DNA of 64,000 nucleotides. Source: Undaria pinnatifida. Taxonomy: Eukaryota > Sar > Phaeophyceae > Laminariales > Alariaceae. Under the pieces are notes generated by a model that worked only from the letters and a program-made list of their open reading frames with translations, was not told the DNA's origin and did not search any database. The DNA lies in contig JABAKD010000010.1 in the NCBI GenBank assembly GCA_012845835.1, forward strand, positions 12,810,473-12,874,472. The letters run 5' to 3'. The position numbers and the translations under genes were made by a program. Of this stretch, positions 21,301 through 32,700 are shown piece by piece; the first letter of the stretch is position 1, and each line of letters begins with the position of its first letter.

Positions 21301-24248
21301 ATCCGCCCAACTATGCCAAAATATTTGTTAGCATAGTGGATATTAGCCAAACGATTCCCATCCGGCGGTCTTGCGTTTGCATTGTTGTTTCGATGGCGGG
21401 TACAGGGGGGGGCGTCCTGCGGCATGGACGCGGAGCAATTGAAGGAGGCCGCATTACGCCTAGAGGAGGCGTTTGTGCCAGCGGTAAAGCGGTTGCGCGG
21501 GCGCTCGTCGATGGAGGTGGTACTGGACTCGCTGTTCTCGGGTAAGGACGACGCCGGCCAGTTCGTCGTCCGATTCGAAGTCACCGTTACCAGGTGAGCG
21601 TATGCTTAATCCATTAGTGAACCGTTTTGTGCACGTCATAGAACTGACTTCACGCACGTTTTGGGTGGGGAAACTACTTGCGATTAGTGTGAGAAAATGC
21701 TGTACGAAAAGCGGCAACCCCTTTAGATCTTTGCACGCAACGTTCGAGTTATGGTGTAGAGCATGCAGCATACGATGGTGCAAGCCCGTGTCCTGCAGGT
21801 ACTTGCATTGGAGTCCGACGCTTAAATCGTAAAGTCACAGGCTCCTAACCTAGCAGCCCGCGTTGCCTCGTATGGATGATGCTGTAGTCTTCAGGTTTTA
21901 TGAAATTCGTATGTTTTTTTCAGCGCATTTCACGGGTCGGATCAGCTCTCGCGGGTCGGATCGTGTCAGTAGGGTGACCCGACCCGACCCATGATATATG
22001 GAAACCTTACATGGAAACCTCCTGACCCGACCCGACCTGTGATATTTTGACCACCTTCTGACCCGATCCCTACTCGCCCCGTGAGCTTTTGGAAACTTCC
22101 CGACCTGACCCGCGGGCCGGGTCATGACCCGTGAAAAGCCGTGTTTTTTTCGTCTGACTTCCCGAAAGGGATGTTGGAACCCTTTTAGCTTTTAGCACTA
22201 TCTGCACGCACTTTTTTTAGGGCATACTACCTGCCTGGGAGTAGTTTTGTTTTTTGTTTTTGCAGTACAAACATATGTTTCAAGTGCTGTAGTGGATCCA
22301 ATGCCCGACCGACTCGATTCGAACCCTGCTCTCCTTTCCCAAACCACCCCCCCGATCCCCAACCACAGCAGGACCAGTGATACGACGGGGTTTAGTGATG
22401 CTGTTTGGTATTTTTTGTGCTTATGTCTTTCTATGTTGTACTGTTTTTCTTTTTTTCTTCATCTTTAGCTGTTACTTCTGGTCGTCCGTGTTGTACTGAT
22501 TCTTTATTTCTTTCTTAAGTTGTTACCTCTGTCCGCCTGTGTTGTACTGCCACTCGTACCGCCAACTGCTGCGGCTGCTCGGAATGTGATGTCTTGGTAC
22601 TTTGATTTTTCCGTGAATTTATTTTTTTCTTTCTTTCCCCTTCTTATCCTTATGAAGGGAGTCTTGCATGGTGGGTAGGTGACGAGCCTGTTTTATTTGG
22701 CCCTCCCAGTCTTCCTTCTTTTACTTGTTTCTTTTTTCCGGGGTATTTTTTCCCTTTCTTTCCCCCTTGCATGTCCATTTTGGCTCATGCTCGGGGTATG
22801 TTTCTATCTCCCGTGCTTTGGTTCCCCTTTTTATTTATTTATTTATTTATTTTGTCTTGGTTTCTTTCGTTGTTTCTCTCTTTTACAAGGTATTTTGGTT
22901 TAATGAGAAGAACACAAAGGGGGGAGGGGGGGAAACAGGAAGAGTAGAAGGAAAGCCGTCCAAGGGAATGGGGGCAGGGGGGGCAACAGGAGGAATAGAA
23001 GGGAGACCGCGGTGGACGAAGGCAGGAAAGAGATGGCAGACAGGGTAGCAAGGTACCAGGCCGACTAGTAGGTACATAGCACTTTTCGTCTTTTTCTGGG
23101 GTATTTTTTTCCCCTTTGTTCCCTCCTTGCGTGTCCAGGTTTTTGGCTCGTGTTCGGATTATCTTATTTTGGTTTTACTTTACTTTATTTTATTTCATTT
23201 TATTATGTTTCTTTTCCGAGCTTTGGCTCTCCTTTCCGGTTGGGTTGTTTCTTCGATTTCCCCTTCATTTTGTTTGTTTCATTTTTTGTTTTTTATTTTT
23301 ATCTTTGTTTTTATTTGTTTTCTTATTTTGTTTTTGTTTTTTGTTTTTGTTTTTGTTTTTGTTTATTTCGTATTTCTCTCTTCCAATGTATTTCTGTTGC
23401 TGACGTATGTATGTTGTGCCTGTCGTACCCAGTACTAGGGCATGACATTGCGTTGTCGAATGCATTACGATGCATTATCTCTGTGTCGTGGCTTGTGACC
23501 ACAGAGCTGATCTTTCTAGGGTGAAGAATCAGTACGGACACTGGGTGTGCTGGATGTCGACGAGTAGAAGAACGGTTTAATGTGAAGAACACACACACAC
23601 ACTGCCTTTTATGTTTCTCTTAGGTTGTTGTTTTTTGTTCTCGCGTTAACTCCTTTAGAACTGTGCCCACGATTTCGGGGACAAAGTACTTGAAAGTTCG
23701 TGTGGTATCATGTTAGCAGTAGTGAAAGGGTTTAAGTCATCGCGGTAATCCAACCCGTGGTCACGGGACAGGCTTCAATCACTCTGGTGCGGAAGAGCCC
23801 CTCAGGACAAAAAACAAGCATTAATAGACCTATTCCGTAGTTATAGTGGGTAAGGTATTCATTAATTCACTATTTTCGGGGTTCGGGGAGGCGATATACG
23901 TTCTCGGTGGTCGATCCTCCAGAAACGCTGCATTCCGATCAGGGGGGTGAATTCGAAAGCATACATGTATTTGGAGCAAATCGTACCTCGGACGTTAAAT
24001 AATGTTGGGACTTACTGTTGCTTTATTTTTGTTACCGCAGGTGCCACCCAGAAGACCTGGACGCTAGTCCCGCGGACGCCCTTCGAGAGTGCGCACAGGC
24101 GATCAGGGAGGCGGTGCTTGACGAGGGGGTAGCGGAGGACGCAACCCACGAGGTCGTTTTCGTCGGCAGACCCATGTGGGAGCTGGTGTCGCCGGTTTTA
24201 GACTTCTCTGTCAGAGATGACGACAAGCCTACCTCCTCCTCTGGGTAG
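16491..24248 (+). CDS. unrecognised protein: long disordered N-terminus plus folded C-terminal half, four exons
   Basis: Exons 16491-18305, 20852-20918, 21406-21593 and 24041-24248 join in phase (2, 0, 2) at GTAAGT, GTGACC and GTGAGC donors, with a TAG stop at 24246. The first 530 residues are Ser/Ala/Pro-rich with poly-S, poly-A, Gly runs and an acidic EEDEDEEGEEEEEE tract, typical of disorder. From about residue 540 the sequence changes to mixed hydrophobic/polar: VVYDILAVDRGFGYCDT, VAHFLEETNCEFRVLQ, a helix with LKEAALRLEEAFVPAVKRL, then HEVVFVGRPMWELVSPVLDF near the end. I do not recognise the family. In this sequence the frame breaks at a 15-G run (18063-18077): one G fewer would join the N-terminal frame to the exon end. 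The ATG at 16491 is the first plausible start but the frame is open a little further upstream. Confidence 0.6.
18063..18077 (+). other. 15-G homopolymer that breaks the reading frame
   Basis: After an EEEEN stretch the 15 Gs encode five glycines and lead to a stop 8 codons later. A 14- or 17-G run would instead continue into the acidic REEAEEDDGMDDD segment and the good splice donor. This could be a sequencing or assembly length error, an allele, or a real lesion. Confidence 0.7.
18622..18800 (+). repeat. R3 copy
   Basis: TTTTTATCCTCCGGCGGACG, AACGCTCAAGCTCACCACAC and CATGGCGAAAGCAGCGCGAG. Holds two GCGGACGGGTAACATGAA minisatellite units. Confidence 0.7.
18836..19115. mobile_element. R8 MITE relative (CAGTGGG ends), diverged
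   Basis: Left end TA-CAGTGGTAGGCACACCG, right end CCGGTGTACCCACG. Inside, AAGAGCGCCCCGTGACAAG near the left and CTCTTGTC near the right mirror the 56982-57163 element. Confidence 0.5.
19165..19320 (+). repeat. R3 copy
   Basis: TTTTTGTCCTCCGGCGGCCG and CGGTGCCTTCATGGCAACGG with GCAGCGCGAGCGAA. Confidence 0.65.
19345..19612. mobile_element. R8 MITE relative interrupted by an R7 MITE
   Basis: Left part CACCAGTGGAAGAGCGCCCC, right end GAACTGGCGTACCCACCG. The body lines up with 18836-19115 except for 19401-19481, which is an R7 insertion flanked by TTAA. Confidence 0.55.
19401..19481 (-). mobile_element. TTAA-flanked MITE (R7), piggyBac-like, 81 bp
   Basis: Flanked by TTAA at 19397-19400 and 19482-19485. 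Ends CCCCTCCACAACTGG and CTCTAACAGGG; on the opposite strand it lines up along its length with 40629-40710. CCC-type ends with a TTAA duplication are the piggyBac pattern. No coding capacity. Confidence 0.75.
19680..19865 (+). repeat. R3 copy
   Basis: TTTTTATCCCTCGGTGGACG, three GGACGGGTAACATGAATG-like units, and GAACGGCAGCGCGAGCAA. Confidence 0.65.
20852..20918 (+). CDS. exon 2 of the unrecognised plus-strand gene
   Basis: Acceptor TTTCGAAACAG, donor GTGACC. Encodes GFAAGLVAHFLEETNCEF and the end of a strand, in phase with exons 1 and 3. Confidence 0.6.
21406..21593 (+). CDS. exon 3 of the unrecognised plus-strand gene
   Basis: Acceptor GGGTACAG, donor GTGAGC. Encodes MDAEQLKEAALRLEEAF, a basic VKRLRGRSSMEVVLDSLF segment and QFVVRFEVTVT. 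Confidence 0.65.
21930..22135. repeat. GGGTC/GACCC strand-switching repeat
   Basis: Left side has CGGGTCGGATC units, right side GACCCGACCCGACC units; the same arrangement recurs at 43885-44083. It lies in the intron before exon 4. Confidence 0.75.
22136..24040. other. intron, T-rich low complexity
   Basis: Long pyrimidine-rich stretches (22620-22890, 23090-23400 with TTTTGTTTTTGTTTTTG units) and a G-rich interval at 22915-23050. No gene or known repeat family. Confidence 0.6.
24041..24248 (+). CDS. last exon of the unrecognised plus-strand gene
   Basis: Acceptor TTACCGCAG; ends SSSG-TAG. Contains CHPEDLDASPADALRECAQA and HEVVFVGRPMWELVSPVLDF. Confidence 0.65.
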
Positions 24249-27200
24249 GAGAGAGAACGCGAGAAGGGCGGTGCAGGGGGGGAGCTGATGGGGCGGGGTT
24301 TAGCAGACGAGATAAAGCTCTCCTTTCGTTATAACGCTTTTTTACTGCGTCGTGAAATTGCCGTTTTGTTTTCGAGAATGACGTGTCGTTTTTTTTTAAT
24401 GAAAATGGCATTTCTAATAACGCTTGTTTTTTACAACAGCTGTTCGCTTTTGAAATCAACGCTTCGTTTTTCAAACTAACGTTGCATTGTGTCATTGAGC
24501 TGCTCCGGGAGGGGGGGAGGGAAGGGCAAGGGGGATGGGGTTGGGATGGTTTGCACGCGTCCTGCGATCCCGGGGGAGGGGATGGGGAGGGGCGGGGGTG
24601 GGGGGTGGGGGGGGAGGCGTTCTGACACGACGCAGGGGTGCCGGGGGGGGGGGACAGTGTTGTTTGTGTGTGTACGTATGTGTGTATATGTTTGTATTCT
24701 TGATATATTAATCGTAAAAAGGAGAGCTTGGGCGCGGCGGGGGTAAAATAAGGGGAATGTTTGGAGGCGTTGACGAAGGGGGACACCGGGAGGGGAAGGA
24801 AAGATTACGTCTCAGCAGTCCTTTTACTACTAGGAAAGCGATTCCACTCTAATCTCAAGTAGTCTGTCCCCGACAAGCAGGCACAGTGCTGCAGTAGTGT
24901 CAAAGGGGTTCGCAACCTAAGGGGGCTTTTGTATTGTGTATCGTCTTGGGAGTCACCTGCTTCGAGATTGAAAACGCACAAATGTAGAGCGGCCCAGGTG
25001 CAGTCATAGGGCGCCTCAGCTGCAGTCTGTGTCGCATGTTGTATGTGTAGCGAGAGAGGTTCATGGTAATGGGAGGAAGGGTTGGGGTGCGGAGTGGAGG
25101 AGGGGGGGTGACGGATTAGTTGAGCGCTCTGAGGTCTTGCAAAGGGTAGCCCACTCGCCCGTTCTAAGGCGTTGGAGGGGTTAAGGATTCGTGAGGCTTC
25201 TCGGGGGTAAGGTAGCCTGTGAGCGCGGATACTGGTGGCTCGATAGAACGAGAGAAGAGGGAATACCTCTAACAGCGCACCACCGAGAGTCAATAGAAAT
25301 GGATGGTGCCGAACATAAGCTATTAACTACGGCTCCTGTTGGCCTGCTTGCTTGCTTACCCGACCGGTTGCTTTAGGCTGCTGGTTGCATGTATTTTCTC
25401 TGTGCTTTCTTTTATTTTCGCTTGTTTGCCGTTGTGTTCACTCCCCTCGTTGAATGGGTTTGTGTCTTGCGCCTTGTATTTTGTTGAATTTCGGACCCAT
25501 TGATGTTTCGCGTTGCTGTCTTTTATTTGCGACGACGAAACTATCGAGAGGGGAGGGGCGTCAGTGCCTTATGGACGGGCTCGGCTAGGCTTCATGCCCC
25601 CTCCAGGCCCCCCATGCAAACTGCCATTATCCAACCCCCGCCGAGCGCATTATCATGCCGTGGTTTTGGCAGATTGGTAGATATGAAACCCTTTAAACAC
25701 ACTTGGAATGCGCGTAGAATAAGTTTTGCAGTAACAAAGGGTTCATTTGTAGCCGTCCCACCGGCGGCACTAGAGTTCTTGCTACGTCCTGGAAGGCATT
25801 CGCGTGCGTCCCGCGGGTCCTGGTTCTAGTATAAAATAACGGCGACAAAGCTCATCTTGCCAATGGTTCGGAGTATACCATTCTGGGCGGAATTTAAGGA
25901 CCGTTTGGTATTCGTATTGATACCTCGGCGGTCTCTATAATTATGTCCGAAGTGGCATCACCCGTACAAGGGCGTACCTGGTAATTCTGTCTTAGTTGGT
26001 ACCACACGTACAAGGGCATCATAGCCTCTAGTAGGCTCTGCTGATGGGGAGAAGGGGAAGATCTGGAGAATGTGGCCTGCTCTTCTCTGCACGGGAACGG
26101 TGGCGATCTGTCCGTCTTTCTTTTCGTTAGACGAAATCTTTGTGATTGACGAAATGTTGTACGCTAAGGCTTTTGGTTTGGGAGGTGAGTTTTGTCATGA
26201 GGTCGGTCATTGTTCACGGGTCGGGGTTCCGTTTTCTACGGGTGGTGGTATCACGGGTGGGCGTTGTATTGCGAGCGAATCGGGTGGAGGGGAAGCGGGG
26301 GCGGGAGGCGGGGTGGGGGAGGGGGGATGTTAAGATCAGCCGGGCTTTTGGTTTTTGATTTGTTTATTTGAGTTTGGTTTGATTTGACTTGATTTGATTT
26401 TGACAACGATAGGTTTTGTTCAGACTTGTATTTTCAGCCGCCATATGCATGTTGTCATGTTCTTCGCGAGCGCGCGATTGCTACTGACCTTGTTTTTCTT
26501 TTGTTTCTCTATTTTCTTCAAGCTCGGCTTATTTTGTCGGTGTGATATTTTGACTCCTATTTTTGCTGATTTTTGTTTTTCTCGTCCACAGCAATTTCGG
26601 GACTCTTCTTTCGTTTTGTGGGTGGCAGTCGCCTTACGTGTATTTTGGTAGTTTCTTTCTCGATGAGGACAGGCAAATTGTGGCTTCTCGCACAGCAAAG
26701 GGCGTTTCGACCGTGATTACGTGATGGACGCTCAAGTTACCGCGGTGGTTTACGCTGTAGTTGCCGCCGACGTTACCGCTGTAGTTGAACGACCGTAGGT
26801 ACCGATGTAGTTACCGCGTTAATTACCGCCGTAATTACCGCTGTGGTTTGCCGCTGTAGTCTGGCTCGCCTCGAACCGGAAACGGTGGGCGATGGGCGGC
26901 GGTATGCTTCATGATACCATATACGCGAGCAGCGCTGCTGACTCCATTCCACGCACTTTCTTTGGTGTGCGCATAGCCTAACTGCTATATACCGGTAAAG
27001 TACGTGCTGCTGCTGTAGCTGTAGTGGTCGCTAGCAGTGGTTAGATAACTCAAGTAGTAGTTTTGATATCTGTGATAGTAGGCTATGATGGCGGTAGTGG
27101 ATGGTCCTAGGGCAGAAGGCAGCCTTGCGCTGAGGGTCCTTTTGGGGCGGTTATTAGACAGACAGACGACGACGGGCCCCCGTTTACAGCTTTCCCGCTT

Positions 27201-28459
27201 CTGCAGTGCACCTGTATTTTTCAGCACACACTACTTGGATATCGTGTGCGGTACTGATACATTTTTGTTCTACAGCAAGAGGGTCTCTCGCGTAAGGCTT
27301 TTTGAATTGCATGCACCGACACGTGTTTCTAGACAAACTACCTGGCATTTGTGATGGATCAATTGTGAAGCAGCGAAAAAGTTGTGTTTTCTTGTGTGCG
27401 CGCCGCGCTTGGCGAGGCTCTCATAACCTATTGGGGTGTCGTGTTGGTACACGGCTGGCAGGTGGTGGTATAGGCTTGCGCTGGTGGTGGATGGAGTGTG
27501 CGGGGAGGGTAGGAAAGGGCTACGATGGTCCGTTTGTTCGCTTTGACCCGGGAATGAGATGAGAGGAGACGCGTGAACGGCGGGCAGGATAAGCTTGGAG
27601 GGTACAAGTGCATACCTGGTATGTCGTACCAGGTAGCATGGTTAATTAAGTTCTGTCTTTTTGGAGAAGTGTTGGATTATAATTAAGTCAGTGTCGTACG
27701 ACATGGCTGCAACCGGTTCGATACTACGGTCGCGCGTACTTGTTGCATGTAATGCAGGGAGCATCCACAGCAGCTTAGATTACAGCAGTATAGTATAGTA
27801 TAGAATAGTCTAGACCATTCTCTTTTTTTTTTGTTCTTATGTACGTGGTACTTGTTTTTGCGTAAAGGCAGTATTCGGGTCTGTATGAAGGTACGAGGCG
27901 TTTTGCTCGCTATCAACGCGGATTTGTTCCTAGTCCCCTCTGCAGGATTACGTATCATATTTTTGGTCTTGGGACACGTTTACGGGGCAGGCAGTGATGA
28001 TGCATGGTACAATTTAATATTCGGGTCTGTTAATTGCAGCCCACTCACACTATCAAGGACTCCGACACCGGACTACGTATCTGGATCTGTATGTTTCCCT
28101 GTTTTTCCGGGGTCCTCATCATAACTGAAAATCCATATGTGTCCGGTTCAAGAATCGATACTGGTCGTACGCAAATTAAATGATTTTGGCACGAAGAAAA
28201 TGTGTCTTTTATTAACGTTGAAAAAATAATGACAAGTTAGGTGGCATTGTCGTTGCGCTCGAGCACATCGCACTGCTAGCCCTCGCCCGTCGATAACACT
28301 CTCCCACCCGCCAAGGCGCTTGACACTGACCTGCCTCCCCCCGGCCCCCAACCGCCACCGCCTGCATCCCTAGCGGAAGCATCCGCCCCCCTGGCTCGCC
28401 TAATTCCCGAGCCACCTTTTTTGTGGGGCCTGAGATTTTTCGTTTACGCCGATTGGACC
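24249..28459. other. intergenic region, no gene recognised
   Basis: G-run-rich DNA (24500-24660, 26270-26330) and a degenerate TACCGCTGTAGT repeat at 26735-26860. Open frames here are short and lack splice-supported coding character. Confidence 0.6.
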
Positions 28460-28720
28460 AATGGTACGTTAGGCATGGAGGGTCATTTTTGGGGCATTTT
28501 TTTGCAGCGTCTTGGAGTCACTCGCACGAGCGACCGCCCGCCCCCATACTCCTCCGCGGTCTTAATTCTTCGTGCTGTTTTTTATCGTTCGCCATGAATC
28601 CGCGCTACTGGGATAGGTGTAAGCTACGCTGCGGCGCCATGAAAAAAAGGCGTCAAGGTCTTTTTTGTCAGAGGGTGTAAGGTCCAGAGTCGCTCAAGTA
28701 CCGAGTGGCTCAAACCCGTT
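28460..28720 (+). repeat. R4 repeat
   Basis: Aligns in order with 30395-30640: TTTTTGGGGCATTTTTTTGC, GTCACTCGCACGAGCGAC, GCGGTCTTAATTCTTCGTG, ATGAATCCGCGCTACTGG, GCTACGCTGCG, GTCCAGAGTCGCTC, GTGGCTCAAACCCG. It ends about 200 bp 3' of the minus-strand gene at 28927. Confidence 0.8.
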
Positions 28721-28926
28721 AGTGTGATAATGCGGGGTAGCCCCGCCTGCCGCAACCTTGTCCAATGCAATTTTTCCCGATCCACGCATTTCCGTGAAGG
28801 AAAGGGCCAACACACAGAGCAACAGGACGCCAATTTGTAGTATTCGGGGTTAGTTCGAAATCATACAAAATATGTTGCCCCACCCCGCGCTTCATCCCCC
28901 CCCGCCCTCCCCTCATCGTCGAAGGT

Positions 28927-29769
28927 TCAGCGGTAGTCACGGTCCCACCGCGCTTCCCGCGCTCCAATGTATGCCCTCCGCCTTTCGTGGAATTCCGTTC
29001 CTTGTTCGCCGCCGCCACCGCCGCCACCGCCGCCACCGCGCCTATCGTGATCGCCGTTGCGGTTTCTACCGCTGGCGGTGGCGTCTTCCCTCTCCATTGC
29101 ATGCGCCGCTGACATACCCTTCCTCGAGGATATTGCCATATCTGGGTGGTTTCGTCGCGCATTGGGCACTATGCCGTCAGTAGTTTGGTTAACTGGCGGT
29201 GCCCATCCGGGTTCCTCTCGGGGCAATAGTCCGAACGAGTGCTGCTGCTGCTGCTGCTGCTGCTGCTTCTCGTCTCGCCGCGTGTCCCGTCGGTCGCGAC
29301 GGCCGTAGCTGGCGTAATCGTACACCGACGATTCCTTTTTTTGTCCAACAACACCGTGCTGGCGGCCGCGATTGCGATTCTGTTTGTTATCGCCATCGCC
29401 GCTGGTCAGGATCGCTCTGCGTGAAACAGGCGACGAGGAAGACGACCGGTCGGGAGCGGCGCTGGCAGTCCTCCTACCAGCACGCGGCCGAGCAGTAGCT
29501 CCTCTTGCAGCGTCGCCAGGCACCCAGGGGACACGCCCTGCTTCGGCATTTTTGTTCCCGCTGCTGTCGCCGGCAGCGTCGCCGTGAGCCCAGGGGACGC
29601 GCCCTGCCGCATTCTTTCCAATGCTGTGGTTGTCGCGGGCGTGCCTGTCAACAACGCGGGCGGCTCGTGGAGGAGTAGAGTCGTGCGCCTGTTGCTGTCC
29701 GAGATAGGAGAGCGTTTTATCCTTTAGGGCCTTCCAGCCAGCGCGCGCCAGTTCGGGAACCGCCGGATC
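28927..29769 (-). CDS. last exon of the minus-strand membrane protein
   Basis: 280 codons plus stop. The first 30 residues look conserved (ARAGWKALKDKTLSYLGQQQ); the rest is low complexity, including two similar GRVPW(A/V)HGDAA-type segments, a CAG-coded Q8 tract (around 29243-29268 on the plus strand) and G10. Confidence 0.6.
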   Translation of the reverse strand, partial: DPAVPELARAGWKALKDKTLSYLGQQQAHDSTPPRAARVVDRHARDNHSIGKNAAGRVPWAHGDAAGDSSGNKNAEAGRVPWVPGDAARGATARPRAGRRTASAAPDRSSSSSPVSRRAILTSGDGDNKQNRNRGRQHGVVGQKKESSVYDYASYGRRDRRDTRRDEKQQQQQQQQHSFGLLPREEPGWAPPVNQTTDGIVPNARRNHPDMAISSRKGMSAAHAMEREDATASGRNRNGDHDRRGGGGGGGGGGEQGTEFHERRRAYIGAREARWDRDYR

Positions 29770-32700
29770 CTGTTCGGAACACACACGGGGTGTGCACACG
29801 TTAACCCCACAAGAACTCCACCACACGCAGATTTTTGAGTGACGAGTTACTTGGGGGACAATTAGAGTAGGAATAGTGTCAGCGGAGATGTCCTGTACCT
29901 GGTATCACTAGTTTGAAGGATGCATCCCCTTTAGGAAACACGTTCTTCAGGGGACCGTTCGGGGGAAAATTCCTTGGAAAAAGTATGACGCATGCTACGA
30001 TAACAGGGTATAAGGGTATACCTTTTTTTGGCTGAAATGGTTTCTGAATGGTGTGGGGCTCCTTAACCCAAAATCGTCAGAAAAATAAATAAATAATAGG
30101 CTGGCCATATATATGTATATATACTTTAGCATGATTCTCGTTGTGTACAACCTAACCCATGGGGTTTTTCATCCGGTATGTAACATTTTTTCTTTTCTCC
30201 AAAAAATCGGTTTTTGGGTCTTAAGCTCCCAAATTGAGGAACACCCTCAGAAAAAAAAGTGGAGTGTGTTCTCCTCTATCGTAGCGCGCGTCGTGTGCGA
30301 TATTTGTTGCAGTGTAGAGTACAAGTGGGTACAAGTGGGGTTAAGGGATGGGCAAAGTCTACGGACCGGTAGGGGGGGGGGGGGGGGGGGGGGGGCTTTT
30401 GGGGCCTCCTTTTTCAGTGGGCTCGGGGTCACTCGCGCGAGTGACCCCCCCCCCCCACCCCCACCCTGTTTTTTTGCGGCCTTAAGCTTTCGTGAGCTGT
30501 CTTCATCTTTTGGCGGTATGAATCCGCGATGGTATGGCAGGCAACGCTGCGCCAAGCAAATTGCCTGGTTCATGGAGTGTTTTCGTCTGTGAGGTCCGGA
30601 GTCACTCGTGCGACTGTTAGTGGCTCGATTCCAGTAGCGAACAAGGAAGGTACCATCTTGTTTTTTTTTGTTTTTTTGTTTTTTATTCCACTCCGACGGA
30701 TGGGGAAAATAAAACTTACGCAGCTCACCACACTTCTGGACACACGATTTTTTTCATACTCACACGTCGCGTCTTGATTTATCTCAAACGTGCATTCGCA
30801 ATCCAGCTGGTTTTCTGGCGTGTCCTTCGGTTCCCACGATAGCGATAGCGCGAGCTATCCCTACCGGCGGCGATCGTTGCTACACTCCAGCTGCGCAAGC
30901 TGCCGTTGTACATGGATGCGTGAGTCTGTCGACCCGGCCTGCCCCCTGAGGGTCAGGTGCGGTGGAGATAGCCACCCAGAACGACATCATTCCGGGCGGT
31001 GTGGGACTTGCGCAAGCTCACCCACTAACAAAAAAACCCGGGCATGACAACACAGCCTTCCGCCGGACTTGGTCCACCCTACCCATCCGGGCGTTGGTCC
31101 TCACCCCCTACCGCACTAGCCTTACTTAGTCCTTGCGCGAAACGGAAACCAAAAACGATTGGTATCAGGCGCATGTACATTTTCGGTGAAATGAATGTGT
31201 GTATTATTTAACGCTAGCCCTTCTACTGCAGAGAGAGAGATCGGGCCGCCCCTGCAAAGAGTGCGTGCAACTTTTTTGAAAGGAGCGGGGGTAGAGGCGG
31301 AAAAGGTTAAGCGGCGGTGTGTAGACCCATGGATACGGTGCTGCTGCGTATTGCACGCTCTCTTGATGTTTGTGGCGCTCGTAAAGGTGCATCGTGGGGG
31401 GGAGCGCGGCAGCAGGGAGTTCTTCAGGTGACCGTACCACATCAGCTCTGCAAAGCGTAGGACTGACCTTACCTCTAGTTTTTATTAGATTTGGGTCTAT
31501 CTATGTCCATGGCCCGCCTGCATCCCGCCGCTTAACCTTGGGTAACCGAGTGAAAAGCTGATAAACACCACTGCATCGCATTGATTGCATGCGTTGCGCA
31601 CCAAAAAAATGCACTCCCCCAGCCACCTCCAAAACCCACGGAGCTCACTAATAATGCGTATTTTGCCGCACGCAACTCCTGGCTGAGATGAGCAAGCCCA
31701 TGATACATACGGCGATACGGTATAGAGGTGCACACCTTTTTTTTGTTTGCTGGGCACGGCTTTCTCGTTTGAGGAGAGGATCGAGCCAATTTTCACCACC
31801 GGACAGAGGCTACGGTAGGTGAGGTAGGTGCCCCGTGTTTTCACCGCCGGGTTTGATCTACCATATTATATGTCATACGCGCACGAGTGACTCCGTGTAC
31901 CTCGTGGACGAAGAAGTTTTCAAAGTCTTTTTTCTTTTTTCTTGGCGCATCGTCGATGACCACTCCATTGCGGATCCATGCAGCAGCGACCTGATTCTAC
32001 GATAGCTCCGCCGAAAGCCGGCGATTTAACGAACGTTTCATCATGGCTCCTCGACACAAGGAAGGATACAATTGAAGACAAAGTATGCTTCCATATATTT
32101 TCTTGTGTGTGCAAAGGTCGATCGATCGGTGACGTCGGGGTGGGTGTCGAAGGACACCGTATTTTAGGAGATATGACCGGGATCTGGTTTTTGAACCGGC
32201 GATTTCGTTAAAGAAAAGTCGAGGGGGGCTACCGTAGATCGACTCCAGCAAAATAAAAAACAGCGCAAAACGCTTAACACCGCATAGAAACAGGGGAATC
32301 CCTCGCGCGAATGACCCCGAGTCACTGCAAAAAAAGGATCCCTTCACTATTATACCATCATACTATCATACTACCATACTCGCGCGAGTGACTCTGTATC
32401 TCACTGACAAAAACCACGTTCACGGCTTTTTTTTTTTTTTTCTTCGTGTGTGTGTAACGTAGCTAACCCTCCCTTTTCGCGTTGCTAGTAGCATCGAGAA
32501 TACTAAAACAGCACGAAAGAAAGCCTGCGACCGCAGGGGACAAAGGATTCACTCGCGCGAGTGACACCGAACCACCGAAAAAAAAAAAAAAAAGTGCCCA
32601 AAAACGGGGTGCTACCCTACCATTGCAACGGTCAGAGCGTCCATACCTCGTACCCCACCCCGACACTCGAATTGCTCCGAGAAACATCGTTCACTCGGCT

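Noticed and set aside
22679-23524. Phe/Leu-rich frames resembling membrane proteins
   Set aside because: T-rich intron low complexity.
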